Below are positions 52,195 through 61,122 of a stretch of DNA of 64,000 bases, in pieces (position 1 is the first letter of the stretch; each line of letters opens with the position of its first letter). Source of the stretch: Myxococcota bacterium (GTDB taxonomy: Bacteria > Myxococcota_A > UBA9160 > UBA4427); assembly GCA_028278345.1 (NCBI GenBank), contig JANQEL010000100.1:36951-100950 (forward strand), in the 5' to 3' direction. The notes beneath the pieces were generated by a model. It did no database searches. It was not told the origin of the DNA and worked only from the letters and a program-made list of their open reading frames with translations. The translations under genes and the position numbers were made by a program.

Positions 52195-53490
52195 ATGTTG
52201 GACCTGAAAGCCCTCAACGATCGCGCGGACGAGATCGCCGATAGCTGCAAGAAGCGCGGCGTCGAGGTCGACCTCGAGGCGATCACGCGCCTGTATCGCA
52301 GCCACAACCTGCTCGTCACCGAACTCGGTGACGTGAACCGCCAGCGCAACGAGCACCAGAAATCCGGCAAGCGGAAGATGGACCCCGAAGAGCGTGAGGC
52401 CCACACCGCCGAGGGGCGGCGCTTCAAGGAGCAGGTCGCGGTGATCGAAACGCGGCTGCGCGAATCGGAGTCGGTGCTCTCGGCTGCGATGGGGCGTCTG
52501 CCCAACTTCCTGCATCCCGAAAGCCCGGTCGGGGGCGAGGAGGATTTTCGCGAGATCAGCCGCTCGGGTGAGATCCCGCAGTTCGACTTCGAGCCGAAGG
52601 ACCATCTCGCCCTGTGTGAAGACCTCGATCTCGTCGACTTCGAGCGCGCGGCCACCGTCGCGGGTTCGAAGTGGTACTACCTGAAGAACGAAGCCACGCT
52701 GCTCGACATCGCACTGCAGCGTTACTCGCTCGATATCCTGATCGACGAGGGCTTCACGCCGGTGACGACGCCGGACGTCGCGCGTCCCGAGATCATCGAG
52801 GGCCTCGGTTTCAACCCGAGGGGTGAGGAGACGCAGATCTACAGCCTCGCGGGCCACGACCTCTGCCTCGTCGGTACGGCGGAGATCACCCTCGGCGGCA
52901 TGTACGCGGACACGATCTTCGACGAGGACGATCTGCCGATCAAACTCGCGGGCGTTTCCCACTGCTTCCGCACCGAGGCCGGTGCGGCCGGGCGCGAGAG
53001 CAAGGGTCTGTATCGCGTGCACCAGTTCACCAAGACGGAGATGTTCGTCTTCACGACGCCCGAGCGGAGTGAGGCGGAGCACGCCGAACTGCTTCGCATC
53101 GAGCAACGCATCTTCGACGATCTCGAAATCCCGTACCGGGTGATCGACGTCGCGAGCGGCGACCTCGGAGCGCCCGCCTACCGCAAGTTCGACCTCGAAG
53201 CCTGGATGCCCGGGCGCGGCGAGGGCGGCTCGTGGGGTGAGATCACGAGTACCTCGAACTGCACCGACTTCCAGGCGCGCCGGTTGAAGCTGCGGTTCAA
53301 GCGCAAGGGTGGACCGGACGGCAAGGGGAAAGGGAAGAACGAGATCCTCCACACTCTGAACGGCACCGCGATCTCGAACGCGCGCGCCATCCTCGCCCTG
53401 CTGGAAATCCACCAACAGGCGGACGGCAGCGTTCGCATCCCAGAAGTGCTGCGCCCCTACGTCGGACGAGAGCAGATTGGCCCCCGCTGA
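52195..53490 (+). CDS. serS: Seryl-tRNA synthetase
   Basis: A 431-residue class II synthetase that charges tRNA-Ser, and tRNA-Sec if present, with serine. The N-terminal antiparallel coiled-coil arm (about 25-105, LVTELGDVNRQRNEHQK onward) binds the long variable arm of tRNA-Ser. Motif 2 is HCFRTEAGAAGRESKGLYRVHQF and motif 3 lies in NGTAISNARAILALLE; TSTSNCTDFQARR is the serine-specific loop. It starts at ATG 52195 without a strong ribosome site. Three tRNA-Ser genes lie 4 kb upstream, and the selB start overlaps its 3' end by 14 nt. Confidence 0.97.
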   Translation: MLDLKALNDRADEIADSCKKRGVEVDLEAITRLYRSHNLLVTELGDVNRQRNEHQKSGKRKMDPEEREAHTAEGRRFKEQVAVIETRLRESESVLSAAMGRLPNFLHPESPVGGEEDFREISRSGEIPQFDFEPKDHLALCEDLDLVDFERAATVAGSKWYYLKNEATLLDIALQRYSLDILIDEGFTPVTTPDVARPEIIEGLGFNPRGEETQIYSLAGHDLCLVGTAEITLGGMYADTIFDEDDLPIKLAGVSHCFRTEAGAAGRESKGLYRVHQFTKTEMFVFTTPERSEAEHAELLRIEQRIFDDLEIPYRVIDVASGDLGAPAYRKFDLEAWMPGRGEGGSWGEITSTSNCTDFQARRLKLRFKRKGGPDGKGKGKNEILHTLNGTAISNARAILALLEIHQQADGSVRIPEVLRPYVGREQIGPR

Positions 53491-55405
53491 ATCGCTGGTT
53501 CTCGGCACGGCGGGCCACATCGATCACGGCAAGACGAGCTTGATCCGCGCGCTCACCGGTGTCGACACCGATCGGCTACCGGAAGAGAAGGCGCGCGGCA
53601 TTACGATCGATCTGGGCTTTGCGGCGCTCGACCTCGCGGACGATCTGCGCGTGGCGATCGTCGACGTGCCGGGGCACGAGAAGCTCGTGCGCACGATGGT
53701 CTCGGGGGCGGCGGGGATCGATCTCGTGATACTGGTTGTCGCGGCGGACGAAGGCGTGATGCCGCAGACGCGCGAGCACGTCGCGATCTGCGACCTGCTC
53801 GGCATCGAGACCGGGCTCGTCGCGATCACCAAGAGCGACCTTGCCGACGAAGAAGTCGTCGAACTCGCGCAGGAGGAGATCGCCGACCTGCTCGAACCCA
53901 CTTCGCTCGCCGGCGCTTCGATGGTGGCCGTTTCTTCGGAGACGGGAGATGGCATCGATCGGCTGCGAGAAGAGCTCGGCAAGCTCGTGCGCGAAACGCG
54001 TCCGCGCACGCCGCGCTTCGGGCCGAGCCGCCTTTCGATCGACCGCGCCTTTGCGATGAAGGGGTTCGGCACGGTGGTGACGGGCACGCTGCTCGGCGCC
54101 GCCCTCGAAAGCGGCGCGAACGTCGAGATCTTTCCGCGTGGACACAAGGCGCGTGTGCGCGGCCTGCAGTCCCATGGCGAAGCACAGGAGCGCGTCGAAC
54201 CGGGTGCGCGCTGTGCGATCAACCTGCAGGGGGTCGAGGTCGCCGACGTGTCTCGTGGCGATGTGGTCGGCCGAAGCGAATCGATCGCGCCGACGCAGAC
54301 CCTCGATGTCGAACTGCTCTGGCTGCCGAGTGCACCGATGGGGGAGGGCACGGTTTCGATCGAGTTCCTCTCTGGCACCGCTGAACGACGCGCGCGCCTC
54401 GCGCCGATCGGGGCGGAGGTGTTCGAGCCCGGCAGCAAGTCGTTCGCGCGCATCCACATCGATGGTGATCCCGTGCCGCTGGTTGCGGGCGACCGCTTCA
54501 TCGCGCGGGGCTTCGCGCGGCTCGAAGGTTCGGGTGCGACGCTGGGCGGGGGCGTGATCCTCGACATCGCACCGCCGCATCGACGGCGAAGCGATCCCGA
54601 ACTCGCGCGCGAACTCGCGGTGCTTGCGACCGGTGAGCTGCGCAGCGGCATCCGCGAGCGGGTCGTGCGCTCGGGCATGACCGGCGCGCTGGAGAAGGAT
54701 CTGGGCCTCGAGGTCGGTGTCGACAAGCAGGTGCTTCGTGCCGAACTCGCAGCGCTCGCCGAAGCGGGTAAGATCGTCGACGCCGGTTCCGGGCGCTGGC
54801 TCAGCCACGACATCGTCGCTCGCATGGAGACCCGGCTCCTCGAAGTGCTCGACGCCTATCACGCGAAGGAGCCGCTTCGCCCCGGCATGAGCCGCAGCAC
54901 CCTGCGCGGACGACTCCCCGAGAACGTCCCGAGCGAAGCGGCCGAACTCGCGATCCGGCGCCTCGAAGAGCGCGGTGAGGTCTGCGTCGGCGGCGAATAC
55001 GCATGGCGGCATGGCTTCACCCCCACCCTCGACGCGAAGAGCGAAGCCGCCGTGGCGACCATTCGCGAGCAGGCCGCCGAAGCCGCCCTCGAACCGCCTT
55101 CGATCAAGGACTGGGCCGAGCGCCTCGACCTCGATGTCGAGACGTTTCGCGACCTGATGGCCTACCTCGAACGCGGCGGCGAAGTCGTGCGCGCCCCGGG
55201 CGACCTCTTCTTTGCGAGTGAAGCGATCGAAGCCCTCAAGAGCCGGGTCGCCGAACACTTCGCCAACAACGAAGAACTCGACACCCAGACGTACAAGGAC
55301 ATCATCGGCACCAGTCGCCGCACCGCGATGCCGCTGATGGAACTCCTCGACGATCTGCACGTCACGCGTCGCATGGGAGACGTGCGGGTCGCGCGAAACG
55401 CTTGA
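53477..55405 (+). CDS. selB: Selenocysteine-specific translation elongation factor SelB
   Basis: A 642-residue translational GTPase that delivers selenocysteinyl-tRNA to in-frame UGA codons. G1 is TAGHIDHGKTSL, the switch I region is EEKARGITIDLGFA, G3 is DVPGHEKLV and G4 is TKSD. EF-Tu-like domains 2 and 3 follow, then about 250 C-terminal residues of winged-helix repeats that bind the SECIS hairpin. SelB, unlike EF-Tu, has this C-terminal extension. The start at TTG 53477 overlaps the serS stop by 14 nt, giving translational coupling. No selA, selD or tRNA-Sec is in the window, so the rest of the machinery must be elsewhere. Confidence 0.95.
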   Translation: MAPAESLVLGTAGHIDHGKTSLIRALTGVDTDRLPEEKARGITIDLGFAALDLADDLRVAIVDVPGHEKLVRTMVSGAAGIDLVILVVAADEGVMPQTREHVAICDLLGIETGLVAITKSDLADEEVVELAQEEIADLLEPTSLAGASMVAVSSETGDGIDRLREELGKLVRETRPRTPRFGPSRLSIDRAFAMKGFGTVVTGTLLGAALESGANVEIFPRGHKARVRGLQSHGEAQERVEPGARCAINLQGVEVADVSRGDVVGRSESIAPTQTLDVELLWLPSAPMGEGTVSIEFLSGTAERRARLAPIGAEVFEPGSKSFARIHIDGDPVPLVAGDRFIARGFARLEGSGATLGGGVILDIAPPHRRRSDPELARELAVLATGELRSGIRERVVRSGMTGALEKDLGLEVGVDKQVLRAELAALAEAGKIVDAGSGRWLSHDIVARMETRLLEVLDAYHAKEPLRPGMSRSTLRGRLPENVPSEAAELAIRRLEERGEVCVGGEYAWRHGFTPTLDAKSEAAVATIREQAAEAALEPPSIKDWAERLDLDVETFRDLMAYLERGGEVVRAPGDLFFASEAIEALKSRVAEHFANNEELDTQTYKDIIGTSRRTAMPLMELLDDLHVTRRMGDVRVARNA

Positions 55406-55420
55406 GCAGACTGGCGAGGC

Positions 55421-57187
55421 TCAGGGCGTCGGGTTGATCGACCGCGCCAACGACGCGCGTCGCCGCGGGGCTTCCGCCTTCGCCATGGTCGTTTCCGAGA
55501 GCGAAGCGATTTCGAACCCCCGCCGTTCGAGTGCTTCGAGGCTCGCGCGTATCTCTCCTCGCGGATCCGGACGACAGATCAACACGGTATCGGCTTCGAG
55601 GGTCTCGATCGTTTCGGGCGCCACCGTGTAGAGGCCCCACAACCGCTCCCCCTGCAGCAGGTTCACGGGCTCCGCGATCGCGACGAGGTTCGCATTCGCG
55701 AGATCGGTCCACTTGAAGAGCTTCGAGGTCTCTTCGCCGGCACCATAGAGCACGACCCGGCGCTGTTCGCGATTCCAGCGTGCGACGAGTTCGCGCACGC
55801 GCTGGAGCATGACGTCGCGCTCGAAGGCGCCTCGCTCACGCTCGACCGCCGAGGCCCGAGCCACACCGGGTTCGCTCTTGTCGGCGTCCGGGTCGCCATA
55901 GAGCGTGACGACTTCGATCCCCATCGTTCCGAGGTAGGCGAGGTCCGCGGCGATCTCATCCTGGTTGGCCGCCGATGAGATCAACACGACATCGGGGCGA
56001 AGCCCCGGGATCTCCGCGGGGGAGACGATGTCGAAGCCCCACTGCCTCTCGCCCCGAAGCGTGGGCGAACGATCGGCGACGCCGACGATGTGCGCATCGC
56101 GCAGGCTCGTCAGCTTGAAGAGGGCGACCGTGTGCTCACCCGCTCCGTAGACGAGCACCCGCTTGCGATCGCGTCGCCAGCCTTCGACCAGCGACGAAAC
56201 ACGCGGGCGCAGGTATTCGGGCGTGTAGTCCACCACGTACTTCTGCCAGGTCGCTGGACGGGAGAAGTGCGGGCGGTTGCGCAGGCGTCCGGCCCTCTGC
56301 GCCTTGTCGCGTTTGCGCCGCATGTACTCCGCGATCGGCTCCTGCAAGAGCGCGGTACGCGTCGGCGTGAATCCATCGGGTGCCGCGATCCACGCCTCGA
56401 CGGCGTCGACGCCGAAGTGCATGAAGGCTGCACTGCGAACGAAGTGCGGGATGAGATCGCGGTTGCCGTCGCCCTCGAGCAGGCGGACGATGCGGCGGAT
56501 CTTCTCCTGCTGACCGCGGCGATCGGCTTGCCGCTTGAGCGCGTAGGAGGTGAAGTCGACGCGCTTCGCGTGACACGCTCCCGGCACGTAGTAGAGACCG
56601 TGGCGAAACCCGACCGCAAGGCCGAGATACCAATCGGACATCTCTTCGAACTCGGGGATCAACCCGCCGGCTTCGAGCAGGGCATCGCGGCGGAAGATCG
56701 CGCCGCGCGCTTCGAGGATGTCGCCGTAGAGCGCGTCCGAGAGTGCGTCGGGTGAATAGAAGGCCTCCTGCGCGGGAAGCGAAGGCGTGCGTTCGAGGAT
56801 CTCGCGGCCCTGGGTCACGGTGACGAAGTCGCCGTAGGAAAGGCCTGCCGCGGGATTCGCTTCGAGTGCCCGCATGTGGCGCTCGAAGAAACCAGGCAGC
56901 ACGAAGTCGTCCGCCGACAGCCCGTAGACGTAGCTCCCCATCGCCTCAGCGAAACCCTTGTTCGTCGCACGCGGCGTGCCCTGATTGCGTGGGCTGCGAA
57001 TCAACCGCACGGAGGGGTCCGCACGCGCGAACTTCTCGACGGCCTCGGCGCCACCATCCGTCGACGCGTCGTCGACCACCACGACCTCGTCGGGGGGACG
57101 ACTCTGACGCAGCACGGACTCGACCGCAGTCAACACCACTTCTGCGTGGTTGTAGAGGGGAATGACGACGGAAAGCGTGGGGCGCAC
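55421..57187 (-). CDS. Glycosyltransferase family 2 with two C-terminal nucleotide-binding modules
   Basis: A 588-residue protein. Residues 1-250 are a GT-A fold (LSVVIPLYNHAEVVLTAVESVL, EVVVVDDASTDGG, LSADDFVLPGFFERH); the DD pair of LSADDF binds the metal and sugar nucleotide. After a helical linker, two similar modules follow: RVLVYGAGEHTVALFKLTSL...VADRSPTLRGERQWGF and RVVLYGAGEETSKLFKWTDL...IAEPVNLLQGERLWGL. Each has a Rossmann-like GAGE turn. GTG 57187 is preferred (GGAG 8 nt before it), 20 nt after the stop of the HldE-like gene. It probably adds a sugar to a surface glycan; the duplicated modules may sense or modify nucleotide sugars. Confidence 0.85.
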   Translation of the reverse strand: MRPTLSVVIPLYNHAEVVLTAVESVLRQSRPPDEVVVVDDASTDGGAEAVEKFARADPSVRLIRSPRNQGTPRATNKGFAEAMGSYVYGLSADDFVLPGFFERHMRALEANPAAGLSYGDFVTVTQGREILERTPSLPAQEAFYSPDALSDALYGDILEARGAIFRRDALLEAGGLIPEFEEMSDWYLGLAVGFRHGLYYVPGACHAKRVDFTSYALKRQADRRGQQEKIRRIVRLLEGDGNRDLIPHFVRSAAFMHFGVDAVEAWIAAPDGFTPTRTALLQEPIAEYMRRKRDKAQRAGRLRNRPHFSRPATWQKYVVDYTPEYLRPRVSSLVEGWRRDRKRVLVYGAGEHTVALFKLTSLRDAHIVGVADRSPTLRGERQWGFDIVSPAEIPGLRPDVVLISSAANQDEIAADLAYLGTMGIEVVTLYGDPDADKSEPGVARASAVERERGAFERDVMLQRVRELVARWNREQRRVVLYGAGEETSKLFKWTDLANANLVAIAEPVNLLQGERLWGLYTVAPETIETLEADTVLICRPDPRGEIRASLEALERRGFEIASLSETTMAKAEAPRRRASLARSINPTP

Positions 57188-57207
57188 CTGCAGGACTCCG
57201 CGAGTGT

Positions 57208-58722
57208 CTACTTGAGCAAGGTCGTGATGTATCGCGAGAGCCCGCGACTCGTGACGGGTTCGCGGTTGCACACGATCTGGACATCGATCGCCGCCGCCGT
57301 GCTGCCCACGAAGGAGGCGAGTTCGAACGGCAGGCCGCCGCCGATACACAGCGCGGCCAGCGAGAGGAAGGCATCTCCCGCTCCGATGCGATCGACCACG
57401 CGGGTCGAAAGGGCGGGCACCTGGACGGCTTCACCGCGCGCGCGATCGCTCATCCACACGCCGGCGGTTCCCATAGTGACGGCGACGTGCTTCGCGTCGA
57501 CGCGCTCGCCGATCACCTCGGCGACCTCGTCGACCGCACTCGAACGATCGTGGGCGGCGAGGCGCAACTCGGGTTCGTTCAGCGAGACCAGGTCCGCCCG
57601 GCGGTAGCGGTTGATCACGTGGAAGCCGCGGTTCCCGCTGTTGATCTGGGTGTTCACGGCGAGGAAGCGCGCGTGCTCACAGAGCGTTTCCACCATCGGC
57701 TGGGAGATGAAACCATTGCCGAAGTCGGGAACCACCACCACGTCGTAGGCGGGCAGGTGGGTGGCCAACCACTGGCGCGCCGCGGCGCCCGCCTGTGGAT
57801 CGTGGTCTTCACCTTCTCGCAGGTAGATCTCGAACAGCCGATTGAAGTCGGAGTCGACGAAGCGCCGCTTGATCAGCGTCGAGGTCGACTCCGAGCGGAA
57901 GAAGACGGGTTCCACCGTCTTGCCGAGATGGGTGCGGATGAAGGCTTCGCTGCCATCTCCGGCTCCGATCCCGGTGGCGAGGGTGACCTCGTCGCAGAAC
58001 TCGCCGAGATGGTTCGCGACAGCGATCGCACCGCCCGCGAACTGCTCCGCCGATTGGAAGGACACGGCGAGGCCACCGCCCTTGCCCGGGCGTCCAAGCG
58101 GCGTCGTGTAGTGATACTCGTCGATGATCGCGTCGCCGACGACGAGAACCTTGAGGCGGCGCAGCTCGCTCAGCTGATCGATGATCGTGCGATCGGTGTA
58201 GCGCCCCGCGAACTCGCGCAGATAGCTGCGGACGTTCTCGGGAAAGACGTCGAAGTGCTCGTTGAGCAGACTCGACGAGCTGAAGGTGATCTCTTCGGTG
58301 AAGTGAAGGCGCGCACCGAGGTCCCGGGCAGCCTCGTATTCCGCCTTCGGAACCTCGCCCTCGGCACCGCTCGGACCCACACCCTCGACGTAGACGTCCG
58401 GCTTGACGTCGCGAATCACTTCGGCGCCGCTCGTTCCCTGGTGGATGCCGACACCGTTCACGCACTCGAGCGCCGCGAGGGCCTCGGCGCGCAGCCCTTC
58501 ACCGAAGACCGGTCGGCCGGGGCCCTTGTCGACGAACTCGTCGGCGATCACCGAAACCAGCAGCACGTCGGCCTCGCGACGCGCGCGCTGCAGATGGCGA
58601 ATGTGGCCCATGTGGAGGAGATCGAATGTGCCGTGGCACAGCGCGACGGAGCGTCCCGCACTTCGCGCCCGTTTGGCGGCGCGGACGAGACCTTCCACGC
58701 CCGAACCCGTTGCCCCTTCCAT
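57208..58722 (-). CDS. Bifunctional cytidylyltransferase-PfkB kinase, HldE-like with reversed domain order
   Basis: A 504-residue fusion. The N-terminal cytidylyltransferase carries CHGTFDLLHMGHIRHLQRA, with the HxGH nucleotide-binding motif at 37-40. The C-terminal PfkB-type sugar kinase begins near LKVLVVGDAIIDEYHY and contains DRIGAGDAF around residue 446, with the catalytic Asp. HldE of LPS heptose synthesis has kinase first and nucleotidyltransferase second, so the order is swapped. It would phosphorylate and activate a heptose-like sugar. The ATG at 58722 follows AAGGAGAATCGCA. It forms an operon with the glycosyltransferase. Confidence 0.88.
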   Translation of the reverse strand: MEGATGSGVEGLVRAAKRARSAGRSVALCHGTFDLLHMGHIRHLQRARREADVLLVSVIADEFVDKGPGRPVFGEGLRAEALAALECVNGVGIHQGTSGAEVIRDVKPDVYVEGVGPSGAEGEVPKAEYEAARDLGARLHFTEEITFSSSSLLNEHFDVFPENVRSYLREFAGRYTDRTIIDQLSELRRLKVLVVGDAIIDEYHYTTPLGRPGKGGGLAVSFQSAEQFAGGAIAVANHLGEFCDEVTLATGIGAGDGSEAFIRTHLGKTVEPVFFRSESTSTLIKRRFVDSDFNRLFEIYLREGEDHDPQAGAAARQWLATHLPAYDVVVVPDFGNGFISQPMVETLCEHARFLAVNTQINSGNRGFHVINRYRRADLVSLNEPELRLAAHDRSSAVDEVAEVIGERVDAKHVAVTMGTAGVWMSDRARGEAVQVPALSTRVVDRIGAGDAFLSLAALCIGGGLPFELASFVGSTAAAIDVQIVCNREPVTSRGLSRYITTLLK

Positions 58723-59025
58723 TGCGATTCTCCTTGGCGCCGTGGTGCTCACGGACGCGCAACTTCCTCGCAGAACATCGGAAGACTCCGCTCAGGCTTG
58801 AGCAGACATGTGCCGCAACCCGGCGCCGTCAGTGGGGGAATCGCGCTTGGGTGCACGCGGTGGTCCGGGCGATCGGCGGTGAGAACGCGCGGTGTGCGCA
58901 GACCCGCTCGCAAACTCCCATGTCATCGAAACTTTACCGCCACGGTGCTCAAGTCTTCGGGGCCACTGCCGAGTTCTCTGGCACGCATTCACTCGTCAGC
59001 GCGCAATCCCACCGAGCGTCGTCCC
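58723..59025. other. Divergent control region between HldE-like and methyltransferase genes
   Basis: About 300 nt with the start sites of two divergent operons. The exact methyltransferase start is uncertain (GTG 58945 or TTG 59026), so part of this stretch may be coding. No clear dyad or riboswitch was seen. Confidence 0.4.
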
Positions 59026-60237
59026 TTGCAACCAAGCGATCCGCAGCGCGAGCTTCGCGACATCGATTCCATCAACCGCCCCTGGTCGTGCCACTTGTGC
59101 GGTGTGGGTTCGGTGATGCCGGTGCCCGGCTTCTCATACCTGAAGCGGGTGACCTCGGATTGCCGGCCATTCCGTCGCGGAGGCGCACTCGGTGTCTGTC
59201 GCAGCTGTGCTTCGGTCGTGAAGCGCGTCGATGCCGCATGGGAACGCGAAGTCGAAGAGATCTACGCAGGCTACGACATCTTCCATCAGGCGGATGGCAA
59301 CGAGCAGCTGATCTATGCCGGTGACGATGGTGCCGCGAGCTTTCGCTCCGATCCCCTCGTCGATCGCATTCAACGCCTGCTACCGCTGCCGCAGAAGGGG
59401 CGCCTGCTCGACGTCGGCTGCGGGAAGGGTGCGTTCCTCAGCGCCTGGTCGCGAAGTCGACCCGACTGGATCCTCGAAGGCCACGATGTCGATGGGCAGA
59501 CGCGGGAGGTCGTCGAAGCGATCCCGGGTGTGGCCCGCATGCACGCTGGAAGTCTCGACGCGATCGAGGGCGGGTTCGACCTCGTGTCGATGGTGCACGT
59601 CCTCGAACACATCGCGGATCCGGTGGCGACCCTGCGCGACGTGCGTGGGCTCGTGACCAACGAGGGTTGGCTCTTCGTCGAAGTTCCGCACTTCGTCGAG
59701 CGGGCCTTCGATCTGCTCGTCGCCGATCACTGCAGCCACCTGACTCCCGACTCTCTCGGCCGCGTGCTCGCCGGCGCCGGCTTCGAAACGGTGGCCTTGA
59801 GTGACGCGTGGAACGCCAAGGAAGTGAGCGGCGTGTTCCGACCGGCAGCGCGAGCCAGCGACCGGATCACTGTGGATGAAGCGCCCAGCTTTCCAGAGGC
59901 CTTCTTCGCAGTCGCGCGCGCCCTCGCATGGCTCGAAGGAACCCTCTCTCTCGCTGACCGCATGCGCACGCGCGCAAGCTTCGGCGTGTTCGGCACCTCG
60001 ATCGGCGCCACCTGGCTCGCCAGCTCGGTCGCGCGCCCAGTCGACTTCTTCGTCGATGAAGACCCGAATCGTCAGGGTCGCCGGCACCTCGGCAAGCCGG
60101 TGCTCGCCCCCGAAGAAGTCCCCGAAGACTCGACGGTCTTCATGTGCCTGCCCCACCCGCAGGCCGCCGATGTGAGCAATCGCCTGACGCCGCCGAAGCA
60201 GGTGTGGCGCGCCCTGCTTCCGCCCGCGCCGCTCTAG
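59026..60237 (+). CDS. Sugar C-methyltransferase-like protein with zinc-binding N-terminus
   Basis: About 403 residues from TTG 59026; the start is uncertain, and GTG 58945 would add 27 residues. The N-terminus has Cys22-x2-Cys25 (SCHLCGVG) and a second Cys-x2-Cys (CRSC), a zinc site found in sugar C-methyltransferases. The SAM-binding motif I is LLDVGCGKGAFLSAW, and the post-I acidic residue lies in EGHDVDG. The C-terminal third (FGVFGTSIGATWLAS...FVDEDPNRQGRRHLGKPVLAPEEVPE) is a nucleotide-binding module like those in the neighbouring glycosyltransferase. It probably C-methylates an NDP-sugar for the glycan made here. It ends 4 nt inside the convergent methyltransferase gene. Confidence 0.82.
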   Translation: MQPSDPQRELRDIDSINRPWSCHLCGVGSVMPVPGFSYLKRVTSDCRPFRRGGALGVCRSCASVVKRVDAAWEREVEEIYAGYDIFHQADGNEQLIYAGDDGAASFRSDPLVDRIQRLLPLPQKGRLLDVGCGKGAFLSAWSRSRPDWILEGHDVDGQTREVVEAIPGVARMHAGSLDAIEGGFDLVSMVHVLEHIADPVATLRDVRGLVTNEGWLFVEVPHFVERAFDLLVADHCSHLTPDSLGRVLAGAGFETVALSDAWNAKEVSGVFRPAARASDRITVDEAPSFPEAFFAVARALAWLEGTLSLADRMRTRASFGVFGTSIGATWLASSVARPVDFFVDEDPNRQGRRHLGKPVLAPEEVPEDSTVFMCLPHPQAADVSNRLTPPKQVWRALLPPAPL

Positions 60238-61082
60238 ACCGCGCGCGCAACGAGCACGTAGAGGTCGGGGTCGACGGGGGTGGTGCGCCCGGTCAAGCAG
60301 GGCCGCTGCTGCGTGACGTCGAAACCGGCGCGCTGCAACGCCTCACGAATCTCCGCTTCGGCGTAAGCGTAGGTAGTCGAGTGATACGTGGCGATCTCAT
60401 CGCCTTCGGTGATGACGAAGTAGCGTTCGACGCTGGCGCGCTTCTCCTCGAACCAGAAGGTCTCGCGCAGCACCAGGTGCGGGGCGTCCGCGAAGAGGCC
60501 CTCCGCGTTCGCGTTCCACGAGGCTGGTTGCTCTCCGATCGTGCGGGGCAGCTCCTCGCGAGAGGGTTCGAGGACGACATGCCCTCCAGGCGCGAGCGCA
60601 TTGCGCGCTGTCGCGAGCAGGCGATCGAGCGCGGTCGGGCCGAAGGTGTTCAGTTCACCGTATAGGATCAGCACGAGGTCGAAGGGTTCTCCTCCGGCGT
60701 CGAACTCCAATACGTCGCTTTGCACGTAGCGGCAGTCAAGCCCCTTCTCGTGCGCTTCGGCCTGCGCGTGGGCGATGCTGCTCGGAGAGAAGTCGACACC
60801 GAGGCAACTGTGTCCTCGCTCCGCAAGTCGCGAGGTATAGAAGCCCGGCCCACATCCGAGATCCAGCACGCGAGCGGCCTTGCCCCCCAGCACCGAATCG
60901 TGAAGCCAGGCCACCTGTTCATCCACGATCTCGAAGCGCCGACTCGCCTGGTCGTTCAACTGCGAAAGGTGCACGCGCAGCATGCGCTCGCTGAAGGCGG
61001 GATCGTGCCAGGGGATCTTGGCCTCCTCGTTCGTTGGATCGGGAGGCGTTCGCCCGAGCAGCTCGTCGAGGGGGGACTTCAT
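60234..61082 (-). CDS. Class I SAM-dependent methyltransferase
   Basis: A 282-residue protein with RVLDLGCGPGFYTSRLAERG (motif I), CLGVDFSPSS (acidic ribose contact) and DLVLILYGELNTFGP (motif IV region). It is most like small-molecule methyltransferases; no zinc or specificity region is visible. It is third in a leftward operon after the radical SAM gene (40 nt gap). Substrate unknown; context suggests a glycan or its precursor. Confidence 0.85.
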   Translation of the reverse strand: MKSPLDELLGRTPPDPTNEEAKIPWHDPAFSERMLRVHLSQLNDQASRRFEIVDEQVAWLHDSVLGGKAARVLDLGCGPGFYTSRLAERGHSCLGVDFSPSSIAHAQAEAHEKGLDCRYVQSDVLEFDAGGEPFDLVLILYGELNTFGPTALDRLLATARNALAPGGHVVLEPSREELPRTIGEQPASWNANAEGLFADAPHLVLRETFWFEEKRASVERYFVITEGDEIATYHSTTYAYAEAEIREALQRAGFDVTQQRPCLTGRTTPVDPDLYVLVARAV

Positions 61083-61122
61083 CGAGCGGGACTCTACACC
61101 GCGTGAGCCCGACCCGCGTCGA

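Noticed and set aside
52195..55405. Selenoprotein or SECIS near selB
   Set aside because: No in-frame TGA interruption in a recognisable oxidoreductase could be found by eye anywhere in the window; needs a dedicated scan.
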